In this document: positions 1-8,266 of the stretch, one piece after another
How positions within the stretch are numbered: position 1 is the stretch's first letter
Layout of the letters: the number at the start of each line of letters is the position of its first letter
Assembly: GCA_017474925.1 (NCBI GenBank)
Contig: JAFVGN010000021.1
Coordinates: 1 to 64,000 of the forward strand
Direction of reading: 5' to 3'
Length of the DNA stretch: 64,000 nt
Origin: Prevotella sp.
GTDB taxonomy: Bacteria > Bacteroidota > Bacteroidia > Bacteroidales > Bacteroidaceae
The notes under the pieces: generated by a model
Databases searched by the model: none
What the model was told of the DNA's origin: nothing
Seen by the model: only the letters and a program-made list of their open reading frames with translations
Translations under genes and position numbers: made by a program

Positions 1-136
1 GACATGGCGTCCAGCTTCTTGTACTACTTCTTTCTCTGTCTATGTAAATCTTTCAAAGAACTCTTTCTCTATCTTACCAACAGGGGTGTTCCCTGAAAGC
101 GGGTGCAAAGGTACGACTATTTTCCGAACCAACAAA
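1..136 (-). promoter_or_regulatory. rRNA-type promoter and leader pointing out of the left edge
   Basis: Read on the minus strand, a TTTG box (136-133) and a TACCTTTG box (113-106) stand 19 bp apart, the standard Bacteroidales -33/-7 layout. A GC-rich start, CACCCGC, follows at once, as at the tRNA-Leu promoter near 41850. Downstream in the leader is GTTCTTTGAAA (61-51), which resembles the boxA antitermination signal of rRNA leaders. No coding frame fits. I infer that a 16S-23S-5S operon starts beyond base 1. The rRNA itself is not visible, so this rests on the promoter and leader alone. Confidence 0.6.
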
Positions 137-167
137 ACTTTTTTGAGAAAAAATTGAATTTTCAACC

Positions 168-205
168 AAAAAAAATTTAGGACTTGACATTTATCAAGCC
201 CTAAA
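168..205 (-). terminator. Intrinsic terminator of the OmpA lipoprotein gene
   Basis: On the minus strand a 12-bp stem (205-194 with 187-176, one G-T wobble) with a six-base loop is followed by eight T residues. It lies about 40 bases after the stop codon of the OmpA-like gene and just before the rRNA-type promoter, so it insulates the two units. Confidence 0.8.
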
Positions 206-245
206 CACTTCACACATTATTTAATATAATATATATGCTCCAGAA

Positions 246-1085
246 TTATTTATCTCCTTCCGGTGCCTGACCTATCAAATCCATAAACTCGTCGAGTTTA
301 GGAGTGATAATAATTTGGGTGCGACGGTTGCGCTGCTTACCCAATTCCGTCGTGTTAGGCTGGAGAGGATTGTACTCACCACGTCCACCAGCTGTCAAAC
401 GCTTTGGATCAACACCATAGTCGTTCTGCAATGCCTGTACAACAGACGAGGCACGGAGACATGACAGGTCCCAGTTGTTACGGATGTTCTCGCGCTTGAT
501 GGGCACGTCATCGGTGTTACCCTCAATCAGCACGTCATAGTCCCTATAGTCCTTAATAATTTTGGCAATTTTCGAGAGTGTTTCGGAAGCGCGATCAGTA
601 ATTTCATACGAACCGCTCTTGTAGAGCATGTTATCAGCCAAAGAAATATAAACCACACCTTTAAGCACCTGTACATCCACCTCTTTCAACTCCTCCTTCG
701 ATAGCGAGCGTGTCAGGTTATTGGTCAGCACCATGTTCAGCGAGTCACTCTTTGACTTCACCTCTACCAAATGGCGAATGTACTGATTGGACTCATTGAT
801 TTGGTCGACCAGTTTTTCAATTGACACATTATTCTGGCTTGTGTTCGACAGGCTCTTATCCAAAGAGGCTTGTAAGGTAGCATTGGTTTTACGAAGTTCG
901 GCAATCTGCTCTTCAAGACTGGCTACACGTGTATTAGATGCTGCCAGCTGTTCCTTCGTATCCTGATAGTTGGACTGCAGAGCCTTATTTTCTTCCTGAC
1001 AAGCTAAAAGATCTTTCTTAGATGCACAACTGGTCATCAGCACCACTGACACCAGCGAAATGACTAAAACTTTCTTCATATTCAT
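246..1085 (-). CDS. OmpA-family lipoprotein (peptidoglycan-binding)
   Basis: A 279-residue envelope protein. Residues 1-19 form a lipoprotein signal ending in LMTSC with the lipidated Cys20. Residues about 25-110 are Gln/Glu/Ser-rich with heptad character, likely a coiled-coil spacer. Residues about 135-270 are an OmpA/MotB C-terminal domain, with the conserved NTDDVPI segment, an NxxLSxxRA-like helix (NWDLSCLRASSV) and the closing RNRRTQIII. Such proteins hold the outer membrane to peptidoglycan. It is transcribed alone, with a TAACTTTG -7 box at 1112-1105 and a strong terminator after it. The -33 box is not clear. The start is the first of two nearby ATGs (1085 or 1079). Confidence 0.88.
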   Translation of the reverse strand: MNMKKVLVISLVSVVLMTSCASKKDLLACQEENKALQSNYQDTKEQLAASNTRVASLEEQIAELRKTNATLQASLDKSLSNTSQNNVSIEKLVDQINESNQYIRHLVEVKSKSDSLNMVLTNNLTRSLSKEELKEVDVQVLKGVVYISLADNMLYKSGSYEITDRASETLSKIAKIIKDYRDYDVLIEGNTDDVPIKRENIRNNWDLSCLRASSVVQALQNDYGVDPKRLTAGGRGEYNPLQPNTTELGKQRNRRTQIIITPKLDEFMDLIGQAPEGDK

Positions 1086-1274
1086 AAAATTAAAAATTCG
1101 GTTGCAAAGTTAGTGATTAGATGCAATACACAGCTGAAAGTTGTCTGGATTTAGAAATTTTTAAGTAACTTTGACGTAAGTAATCGGCAATTTCCCACAA
1201 ATTGGCTGTTTATTTACACAAAAAGTGATTCAGGTGTAAACAGAGAACACCGTAAGCATATACTTATATAACAG

Positions 1275-1862
1275 CTATTTAAACAGTGCAGCAACGTCAC
1301 AAAGTTCAGCATACCACTGTTCTCCAAAACGGCGAATCAAAGGTTCCTTCAAGAACTGATAAACCAAGACACCCATCACTTTCCCCTTTTCAACAGCATC
1401 CTTGCAAACAACCCACCTATTATAGTTTAAGCCTATGACACCATTACCAAAATTCTTTTCACGGATAGGATATAGCGAACAGCTGATAGGTTTGCAGAAT
1501 TGAGTCCTCCCGTTGCGATATGCCCGTTCCAAAGCGCAAAGGCAGTTTTCCCCCTCATAACAAGTAAAAACGCAATCTCTCCCCCTGACGATATTGGTTA
1601 CCAAATCACCATCCTTGTCACTATAGGCTACTCCCTGTTTGTCAATGGCACTTTGTGCTGAAGCCGACAAATCTGGCCACACTACGTCCAATACGTCTTC
1701 GATACATGCAATCTCTTCCAGCGTGACAGGTGCTCCTGCGTCGCCTTCAACACAACATTTACCCTTACACTTCTCATAGTCACAGCAAAAGTGCTCGGTC
1801 AATATTTCTGAAGAAATCAGCACCCCACCGATTTCTAATATAGGAGGAATGTCTTTTACCAT
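1275..1862 (-). CDS. DUF3109 family cysteine-rich protein
   Basis: A 195-residue cytoplasmic protein of the DUF3109 family, which is common in Bacteroidetes and related to Fe/Zn-chelating cysteine-cluster proteins. The N-terminal cluster has Cys at 26, 27, 32, 36 and 37 (HFCCDYEKCKGKCC). A second group (RDCVFTCYEGENCLC) and a third (FCKPISCSLYPI) follow, a layout suited to binding a metal or Fe-S centre. The biochemical role of the family is unknown. Its ATG overlaps the last seven bases of ung (ATGGTAA), so the two are translationally coupled. No terminator is obvious after it. Confidence 0.8.
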   Translation of the reverse strand: MVKDIPPILEIGGVLISSEILTEHFCCDYEKCKGKCCVEGDAGAPVTLEEIACIEDVLDVVWPDLSASAQSAIDKQGVAYSDKDGDLVTNIVRGRDCVFTCYEGENCLCALERAYRNGRTQFCKPISCSLYPIREKNFGNGVIGLNYNRWVVCKDAVEKGKVMGVLVYQFLKEPLIRRFGEQWYAELCDVAALFK

Positions 1863-2521
1863 ACAATCGGCTCCAATCCATTATCTTGCAAATAGGCATT
1901 ACACCTTGAAAACTGATGTTGTCCAAACCAACCGCCGCGATTAGCCGAAAGCGGTGACGGATGGACGGACTCCAGCACCAGATTGCGCTCTTTGTCAATC
2001 ATATAAGCCTTAGAACGGGCATAGCCCCCCCAGAGCATATACACCAGATGCTGGCGTTCTGTAGCTAACGCCCTTATGGCAGCATCTGTGAATTGCTGCC
2101 AGCCGAGCATGGAGTGGCTGTTGGCCTGATGCGCCCGGACTGTAAGCGTTGCATTAAGTAAAAGTACCCCCTGCCTGGCCCAACGTGACAAGTTGCCAGT
2201 TTGGGGAATAGGCGTACCCAAGTCCTGCTGTATCTCCTTAAAAATATTCTGCAACGAAGGCGGGAATGGGATGCCGTCTTGTACGGAGAAACTGAGGCCG
2301 TGCGCCTGTCCTGGCTCATGGTAGGGATCCTGACCAATAATAACCACCTTCACCTGATGAAAGGGGCAGAGATTGAAAGCATTGAAAATGAATCGGCCAG
2401 GAGGATAACACGTGCTGCTCCCATATTCCTGACGTACAGCAGCAGTCAGCTGCTGGAAATAGGGCTTCTCAAACTCTTCCAACAAATGTTCCTTCCAAGT
2501 GGGTTCTATTTGCACGTTCAT
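1856..2521 (-). CDS. ung: Uracil-DNA glycosylase
   Basis: Family 1 uracil-DNA glycosylase, 221 residues, which removes uracil from DNA as the first step of base excision repair. The catalytic water-activating motif GQDPYH has Asp65, and HPSPLSANRG carries the base-flipping His187 and leucine loop. The frame stays open upstream to 2713, but the ATG at 2521 gives the MNVQIEPTWKEHLLEEF start expected of the family, and the upstream stretch is promoter DNA for the divergent gene. It is cotranscribed with the DUF3109 gene. Confidence 0.95.
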   Translation of the reverse strand: MNVQIEPTWKEHLLEEFEKPYFQQLTAAVRQEYGSSTCYPPGRFIFNAFNLCPFHQVKVVIIGQDPYHEPGQAHGLSFSVQDGIPFPPSLQNIFKEIQQDLGTPIPQTGNLSRWARQGVLLLNATLTVRAHQANSHSMLGWQQFTDAAIRALATERQHLVYMLWGGYARSKAYMIDKERNLVLESVHPSPLSANRGGWFGQHQFSRCNAYLQDNGLEPIVW

Positions 2522-2538
2522 ACGTTTTCGACGTTTTG

Positions 2539-2570
2539 CTTGCAAAATTAATAAAAAAACAGTAACTTTG
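2539..2570 (+). promoter_or_regulatory. -33/-7 promoter of the Cache-PP2C phosphatase gene
   Basis: A TAACTTTG -7 box (2563-2570) matches TAnnTTTG exactly. CTTG at 2539-2542 sits 20 bp upstream as a near-match to TTTG. The ATG of the next gene follows 20 bases later. Confidence 0.6.
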
Positions 2571-2590
2571 CAAGCAAAACGACAAGTAAT

Positions 2591-4579
2591 ATGAAATTCT
2601 GGAAGAAAAAAGACAAGAAACCTTACCCCCGTTCGTTTGCAAAACGGCTCACTTGGCGCATCATGATTATGATGTTCGTTGTCATGGGCATTATCTCGTA
2701 TATTATTTTCCAAACAGTCCTAGCAAGCATCACTGCTGGTGCGAAATTTGCAGTTCCACAAATCCTTGGAAACAATACAGAGAATATAGCGGGCAAGTTG
2801 TCGGAAGTCTCCGTAGCGGCTATTAATACGGCTCCAGAGATAGAAGCCCGTATCGACCAACCCGATGCCATGTACGACATCATGGAACGCATGGTGGAGC
2901 TAAACCCGCACATCCGTAGCTGTGGCATCAGCTTTGTTGACAGCTACTACCCCCAAAAAGGGCGCTGGTTCTGCCCATATGCCATACGGAGGGACAGCGC
3001 CACCATTGAGCGGCAAACCCTTGGCGACAAATTCAAGGACTACCTTTCTGCCGAGTGGTTTACCGAGACCATTACCAGAAATGAAAGTCACTGGTCGAAG
3101 CCATTCTTCGCAGGCGACAGTACGAAGATTCCGTTGACGGCCTACCTCGTGCCAATACACGACAAACAGGGCAAGGCCATAGCCGTGCTGGGCGTAGACT
3201 TTCAGTTAGACGAGCTCTCTCCCATAGTGGTCAAAAAGGATTGGAGTAAGGACGACTCTACCGTGTGGAGCGCTGAATACGAGGCGTATGCTTTTGCCAT
3301 CGACAGCTCAGGCAACTATTTGTTGCATCCTGACCGCAAGCGCATCATCAAAGACAATTTCCTTACCCGTGCCAAGGCTACCCCTCAAACTATGGACGAC
3401 AAGATAGCCCGTGAAATGATGGCAGGTGAGTCCAAAAGCCATCACTCCATTATGAATAAGGATCTCTACATTGATGGTGAACGCGTCTGCATATTCTATG
3501 CTCCCATTAAGCAAACCGCCTGGTCGTATGCCTATGTTGTCCCTGCCTTATTTGTCGAAATCATTGGTTATTTATTCGGTGGAATACTGCTAATATTCAT
3601 CTTAATAGGACTGATTATCGTGTTCTTTGCAGGACGTCGAGGCATTAAGAAGTCCACAAAGCCGTTAAGACTGTTAGCTGCATCAGCCGACGAGGTTGCC
3701 AAGGGTAATTTCAACACGCAACTTCCTGAGATGAAGAGCCGTGACGAGATACACCAATTACGTGATTCGTTTGAGAACATGCAACACTCGCTGACCAAGT
3801 ACATCGACGAGCTACGCACTACGACAGCCCAGAAGGCATCTATGGAGAGCGAGCTGAAAATCGCCCACGACATACAGATGTCAATGCTCCCCAAGACCTT
3901 CCCTCCCTATCCTGAACGCACCGATATTGACATCTATGGCACACTGACACCAGCCAAGGGCGTGGGTGGCGACCTGTTTGACTTCTACATCCGTGAAGAG
4001 AAGCTATTCTTCTGCATTGGCGACGTTTCCGGCAAAGGAATACCAGCCTCATTGTACATGGCTGTCACGCGCTCGCTGTTCCGCAACGTCTCGGCCCATG
4101 TGTCTGAGCCTGACAAAATAGTCATTGCCCTCAACAATGCCCAGGCAGAAGGCAACGACACCAATATGTTTGTCACTATTTTCGTAGGCGTTCTCGACCT
4201 CCAGACCGGGATTCTCAGCTATTGCAATGCCGGACACGATGCTCCGTTGCTTGTAGGGCGAGATGTTGGTGAGTTGCCATGCGACTCGAATCTCCCCATC
4301 GGGGTCATTGCCAACTTCAAGTTCACCCAGCAGCAGACCCGCATAGACTCTGGCACCACCATTTTCCTATTTACCGATGGCCTCAATGAGGCTGAAAACA
4401 TGTCACACGATCAATTTGGCGACATGCGCATCTGGAAGATTTGCCAGAAACAGTTAGCTGGGCAGAGCCACCAACCACAGAAACTCATCGAGAAGATGAC
4501 AGACGAGGTACACCATTTTGTAGGCGATGCCGAGCAAAGCGACGACCTGACGATGCTGGCGATACAGTATAAGAGGTGA
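2591..4579 (+). CDS. Cache-sensing SpoIIE/RsbU-type PP2C serine phosphatase
   Basis: A 662-residue membrane signalling protein. A transmembrane helix at about 23-45 precedes a large extracytoplasmic domain (about 50-315) with the Cache-like segments SHWSKPFF and AVLGVDFQLDEL. A second helix (about 325-348) leads to a HAMP linker (about 350-405). A PP2C-SpoIIE phosphatase domain follows (about 425-660) with the metal motifs CIGDVSGKGIPAS, FTDGLNEAEN and SDDLTMLAI. Related proteins dephosphorylate anti-anti-sigma (STAS) proteins in partner-switching pathways, but no STAS or anti-sigma gene is nearby, so the target is unknown. A paralogue lies at 45202-46962. The 47 bases to the AGCS gene could allow cotranscription. 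Confidence 0.9.
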   Translation: MKFWKKKDKKPYPRSFAKRLTWRIMIMMFVVMGIISYIIFQTVLASITAGAKFAVPQILGNNTENIAGKLSEVSVAAINTAPEIEARIDQPDAMYDIMERMVELNPHIRSCGISFVDSYYPQKGRWFCPYAIRRDSATIERQTLGDKFKDYLSAEWFTETITRNESHWSKPFFAGDSTKIPLTAYLVPIHDKQGKAIAVLGVDFQLDELSPIVVKKDWSKDDSTVWSAEYEAYAFAIDSSGNYLLHPDRKRIIKDNFLTRAKATPQTMDDKIAREMMAGESKSHHSIMNKDLYIDGERVCIFYAPIKQTAWSYAYVVPALFVEIIGYLFGGILLIFILIGLIIVFFAGRRGIKKSTKPLRLLAASADEVAKGNFNTQLPEMKSRDEIHQLRDSFENMQHSLTKYIDELRTTTAQKASMESELKIAHDIQMSMLPKTFPPYPERTDIDIYGTLTPAKGVGGDLFDFYIREEKLFFCIGDVSGKGIPASLYMAVTRSLFRNVSAHVSEPDKIVIALNNAQAEGNDTNMFVTIFVGVLDLQTGILSYCNAGHDAPLLVGRDVGELPCDSNLPIGVIANFKFTQQQTRIDSGTTIFLFTDGLNEAENMSHDQFGDMRIWKICQKQLAGQSHQPQKLIEKMTDEVHHFVGDAEQSDDLTMLAIQYKR

Positions 4580-4625
4580 GCAGTAATTAGGTACTAGTTA
4601 AGAGGTAAGAAACAAGAATTCAGAG

Positions 4626-5984
4626 ATGGATACTATTAACGGATTTTTCGTCACGTTGAGCAACTTACTATGGGGGTGGCCAATGATTATCATACTCTTA
4701 GGGACACACGTGTTCCTGACTTTCCGACTGCGCTTTCCTCAGCGCAAACTGCTGACGGGCATCCGTTTGTCGGTGAAAAAGGACCCTGACACCAAGGGCG
4801 ATGTCAGTCAGTTCGGTGCCCTGACGACAGCCCTTGCAGCCACCATTGGGACAGGCAACATCGTAGGAGTGGCAACGGCAGTGACACTGGGGGGCCCCGG
4901 AGCTGTGCTGTGGTGCTGGTTGACCGGCATCTTCGGCATAGCCACCAAATATAGCGAAAGTCTGTTAGCAGTCAAATACCGCGTAAAGTCGGAGGAAGGT
5001 CACACCTATGGCGGTCCGATGTACGTCCTGGAGCGTGGACTGGGCATGAAATGGCTTGCGGTACTATTCGCCGTCTTCGCCACACTGACATCGTACGGCA
5101 TCGGTGGTACGGTACAAGCCAATTCGATGGCCCTACTTGCCAACGAGACATGGGGCATCCCCGATTGGACCGTGGGAATGGTTGCATGCATACTGGCGGG
5201 AGCAGTCATCTTCGGTGGTGTCAAGTCCATCGCCAGAATATGTTCTTTCTTAGTGCCCTTCATGGCCGTGTTCTACATCGTGGGTTGTCTGGCCATTCTC
5301 ATGATGAATAGCAGCTATGTGTGGCCAGCCGTCAAGCTCATATTTGAGTCGGCCTTCGAACCAGCAGCAGCCGGTGGCGGCTTCGTGGGTACTACGGTGA
5401 TGATGGCAGCACGCTATGGCATTGCCCGTGGACTGTTTTCGAATGAGAGTGGTCTGGGCTCTGCACCCATCATTGCAGCCACAGCCCAGACGCGTAATCC
5501 CGTGCGTCAGGCCTTGGTGTCGAGTACCGGCACCTTCTGGGACACGGTAGTTATCTGTGCCATCACGGGACTGGTCCTTGTGTCGAGCATTCTCGCATAC
5601 CCTGACATCAGCTATAACGACGGCGCAGCACTCACCAAGGTCGCCTTCGCGAAGATTCCCTACTTCGGTGCTCCCCTGCTCAGCATCGGCATTCTCACCT
5701 TTGCCTTCAGCACCATACTGGGATGGGAATACTATGGTGAGAGTGCTGTCAAATACATAGGAGGCACCATGTTTAAATATCTCTACCGCGCCTTCTACGT
5801 GATTTCCATTTTCTTAGGCAGCATAGTTAGCATGGACTTCATCTGGAACATTGCCGACTCCATGAACGCCCTCATGGCACTACCCAACCTCATCTCACTT
5901 CTTTTATTAAGCAATGTAGCCGCCCGAGAGACTAAAAAATATCTCTGGAGCGGCCACATAGATGATAAAATGGAGGAGTCTTAG
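4626..5984 (+). CDS. Sodium:alanine/glycine symporter (AGCS family)
   Basis: A 452-residue inner-membrane transporter of the alanine/glycine:cation symporter family (AlsT/DagA type), which imports small neutral amino acids with Na+. About ten or more hydrophobic helices are visible. Family segments include [20 protein letters not shown] near residue 65, [17 protein letters not shown] near 275, and a GWEYYGE-type motif near 370. The N-terminus [18 protein letters not shown] is typical. The stop codon overlaps that of the convergent gpmI gene by four bases, and no terminator separates them. The exact substrate cannot be read from sequence. Confidence 0.93.
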   Translation: MDTINGFFVTLSNLLWGWPMIIILLGTHVFLTFRLRFPQRKLLTGIRLSVKKDPDTKGDVSQFGALTTALAATIGTGNIVGVATAVTLGGPGAVLWCWLTGIFGIATKYSESLLAVKYRVKSEEGHTYGGPMYVLERGLGMKWLAVLFAVFATLTSYGIGGTVQANSMALLANETWGIPDWTVGMVACILAGAVIFGGVKSIARICSFLVPFMAVFYIVGCLAILMMNSSYVWPAVKLIFESAFEPAAAGGGFVGTTVMMAARYGIARGLFSNESGLGSAPIIAATAQTRNPVRQALVSSTGTFWDTVVICAITGLVLVSSILAYPDISYNDGAALTKVAFAKIPYFGAPLLSIGILTFAFSTILGWEYYGESAVKYIGGTMFKYLYRAFYVISIFLGSIVSMDFIWNIADSMNALMALPNLISLLLLSNVAARETKKYLWSGHIDDKMEES

Positions 5985-7501
5985 TCCTGAATCAGGTTCT
6001 CACCCGTCATGTCGGCAGGCTGCTCCAATCCCATGATATGAAGGACGGATGGAGCCACGTCAGCCAGTCGTCCGTCCTTTACGGTGGCACTGTTGTTGTT
6101 GGTCACGTAAATAAACGGAACAGGGTTCAGCGAGTGAGCCGTGTTAGGTGTTCCATCGGGATTGATGGCATTGTCTGCATTGCCGTGGTCGGCAATGATG
6201 ATGGCCTCGTAGTCGTTAGCCTTTGCAGCCTCAATGACAGCCTCCACACAGTGGTCGACAGCCCAGACGGCCTTGGCAATAGCATTGTAGACACCCGTGT
6301 GGCCCACCATGTCGCCATTGGCGAAGTTGACGACAATGAAGTCGTACTTCTGGGTATTGATAGCCTCGACAAGCTTATCCTTGACCTCGTAGGCCGACAT
6401 CTCAGGCTTCAGGTCGTAGGTGGCCACCTTGGGAGAAGGTACCAGGATGCGGTCCTCACCCTCATATGGTGCCTCACGTCCACCATTAAAGAAGAAGGTA
6501 ACGTGTGCATATTTCTCTGTCTCGGCAGTGTGCAGCTGCTTCTTGCCCTGTTTGCTCAGGTATTCGCCCAGGGTGTCATCGACATTCTCCTTGGGGAAGA
6601 GGATGTGCACACCCTTGAAGTTGGCATCGTAGGGTGTCATGCAGTAGTACTGCAGACCAGGGATGGTCTTCATGCCCTGCTCAGGCATATCCTCCTGCGT
6701 CAGTGCGATGGTCATCTCCTTGGCGCGGTCGTTGCGGAAGTTGATGAAGATGACGACATCACCCTCCTCGATGGTGCCGTTGACACTGGCGTTGTGGATG
6801 GGTTTGATGAACTCGTCCGTCACACCCTCTTCATAGCTCTCTTCCATGGCCTTAATCATATCAGTACTCTGTTTGCCAACACCATTCACAATCAGATCGT
6901 AACCTTCCTTCACGCGCTCCCAACGCTTATCACGATCCATTGCATAGAAACGACCCACGATGCTGGCGATAGCTGCTCCATTATCTGCACAGACTTCAGT
7001 AATCTTCTGGATGAAGCCTATACCTGAGTGCGGGTCAGTGTCGCGACCGTCCATATAACAATGTACGAAGACCCGATCCTTCAGGCCGTACGCCTTACCA
7101 ATCTCGATAAGCTTGAACAGGTGGTCGAGGCTTGAGTGCACACCACCGTCGGAAGTCAGACCCATCAGGTGCAGCTTCTTGTTGTTCTCCTTGGCGTAGG
7201 TGTAGGCAGCTTTCACCTGCGGGTTCTCCATAATTGAACCGTCCTTGCAAGCACGGTTAATCTTGACGAGGTCCTGATAGACGATGCGTCCAGCACCGAT
7301 GTTGAGGTGACCCACTTCCGAGTTGCCCATCTGTCCATTGGGCAGTCCGACATCCTCACCTGAGGCCTGCAGCTGCGAGTGGGCCGACACGGCTGTGAGA
7401 TAGTCCAGATACGGGGTGGGCGTGTTGTAGATGACGTCGCCCTTTCCATGCTTTCCGATTCCCCATCCATCGAGAATCATGAGTAATGCTTTCTTTGCCA
7501 T
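5981..7501 (-). CDS. gpmI: 2,3-bisphosphoglycerate-independent phosphoglycerate mutase
   Basis: A 506-residue Mn-dependent mutase that interconverts 3- and 2-phosphoglycerate in glycolysis and gluconeogenesis. The ATG at 7501 gives [16 protein letters not shown], whose Asp11 is a metal ligand. The catalytic serine is Ser61 in [16 protein letters not shown]. Alkaline-phosphatase-superfamily metal motifs appear later as [10 protein letters not shown] and [10 protein letters not shown]. Length is standard for the family. The frame is open to 7552, but that stretch holds the promoter. It is a single-gene unit on the minus strand. Confidence 0.97.
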   Translation of the reverse strand: MAKKALLMILDGWGIGKHGKGDVIYNTPTPYLDYLTAVSAHSQLQASGEDVGLPNGQMGNSEVGHLNIGAGRIVYQDLVKINRACKDGSIMENPQVKAAYTYAKENNKKLHLMGLTSDGGVHSSLDHLFKLIEIGKAYGLKDRVFVHCYMDGRDTDPHSGIGFIQKITEVCADNGAAIASIVGRFYAMDRDKRWERVKEGYDLIVNGVGKQSTDMIKAMEESYEEGVTDEFIKPIHNASVNGTIEEGDVVIFINFRNDRAKEMTIALTQEDMPEQGMKTIPGLQYYCMTPYDANFKGVHILFPKENVDDTLGEYLSKQGKKQLHTAETEKYAHVTFFFNGGREAPYEGEDRILVPSPKVATYDLKPEMSAYEVKDKLVEAINTQKYDFIVVNFANGDMVGHTGVYNAIAKAVWAVDHCVEAVIEAAKANDYEAIIIADHGNADNAINPDGTPNTAHSLNPVPFIYVTNNNSATVKDGRLADVAPSVLHIMGLEQPADMTGENLIQD

Positions 7502-7538
7502 AATTTCTGTTTTTATCGTATGTTTTCGAATTGCGGTG

Positions 7539-7569
7539 CAAAGATAGTGCAAATCGGGCGAAATGCAAA
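7539..7569 (-). promoter_or_regulatory. -33/-7 promoter of gpmI
   Basis: On the minus strand TTTG (7569-7566), 19 bp, then TATCTTTG (7546-7539), a full match to the Bacteroidales consensus. The spacer contains GCATTTCGCCCG, nearly the same as in the promoters of the RecD-like helicase gene and of pyrE in this window. Confidence 0.85.
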
Positions 7570-7610
7570 ATAAATCTCAATTTATTTTCATTGAAAAACA
7601 TTCCATATTT

Positions 7611-7641
7611 TTTGGTGTTTTTGATTTTTTTCGTAATTTTG
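7611..7641 (+). promoter_or_regulatory. -33/-7 promoter of the TPR-M16 operon
   Basis: TTTG (7611-7614), a 19-bp spacer and TAATTTTG (7634-7641) match the Bacteroidales consensus. The ATG lies nine bases downstream, so the leader is very short or absent. It fires divergently from the gpmI promoter about 40 bp away. Confidence 0.8.
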
Positions 7642-7649
7642 CAGCGATT

Positions 7650-8264
7650 ATGAAGAAAGTAACCATCTATATTTTCTTTACGTTCCTGTTGCTGGCCACT
7701 GGTGCCGCACGCGCCAGAGCCGAGGAGAAACTGCCAGAGAAGCTCCTGAACCTAACCAACGAAGCTTATCGATTTTACAGTCAGCGAGAGACCGACGAAT
7801 ATTTCGAAACCGTCAAGAAGGTGAAGGATGCCACTGAGTTCTCCCAGTATCAGGAGACCTACTACCGGGCCTGCAGCTATGAGGCGATCTACATGTTCGA
7901 GTATGTAGACCGCACGAAGGGTGTGCAGCTGGCGCACGACATCTACCATCACGCCAAGGCGAACAACAGCAACGTGGGCATGTATTTTGCCACCTTTACC
8001 TTGGGCACCATCCGCGAGCAGTCGGGTAACATGGGACTGGCCGAGAAGAGCTTCCTTCAGGCACTGAAGTTGAAGGAGAAATACCTGCCCGAAGAAAGTG
8101 CGGAACCCTGTTATTTGGGACTCTGCGAAGTGGCACTTCACAGGAAGGACTACGAGGAGGTGAAAGACTATTCTCGCAAGGCACTCGACGAGCCCGGCAT
8201 CATCCCCATGAACCAGATTACGGCCAGCGACGACCTTACCAAAATGTGTATCAAGCTTAAATAA
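7650..8264 (+). CDS. Exported TPR-like protein
   Basis: A 204-residue protein. The ATG at 7650 is preferred because a good promoter ends just before it and it gives a clean Sec signal (MKKVTIYIFFTFLLLATG, cleavage after about residue 24). The rest is helical, with TPR-like pairs such as MYFATFTLGTIREQSGNMGL and PCYLGLCEVALHRKDYEEV. No enzyme motif is visible, and it resembles the periplasmic TPR part of Bacteroidetes sensor kinases without the kinase. The next gene starts two bases after its stop, so the two are cotranscribed. The function is unknown and may assist the M16 peptidase. Confidence 0.72.
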   Translation: MKKVTIYIFFTFLLLATGAARARAEEKLPEKLLNLTNEAYRFYSQRETDEYFETVKKVKDATEFSQYQETYYRACSYEAIYMFEYVDRTKGVQLAHDIYHHAKANNSNVGMYFATFTLGTIREQSGNMGLAEKSFLQALKLKEKYLPEESAEPCYLGLCEVALHRKDYEEVKDYSRKALDEPGIIPMNQITASDDLTKMCIKLK

Positions 8265-8266
8265 CT

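Noticed and set aside
6038..7027. A 329-codon open frame on the plus strand.
   Set aside because: It lies wholly opposite gpmI, shows no family features, and is a compositional shadow of that gene.
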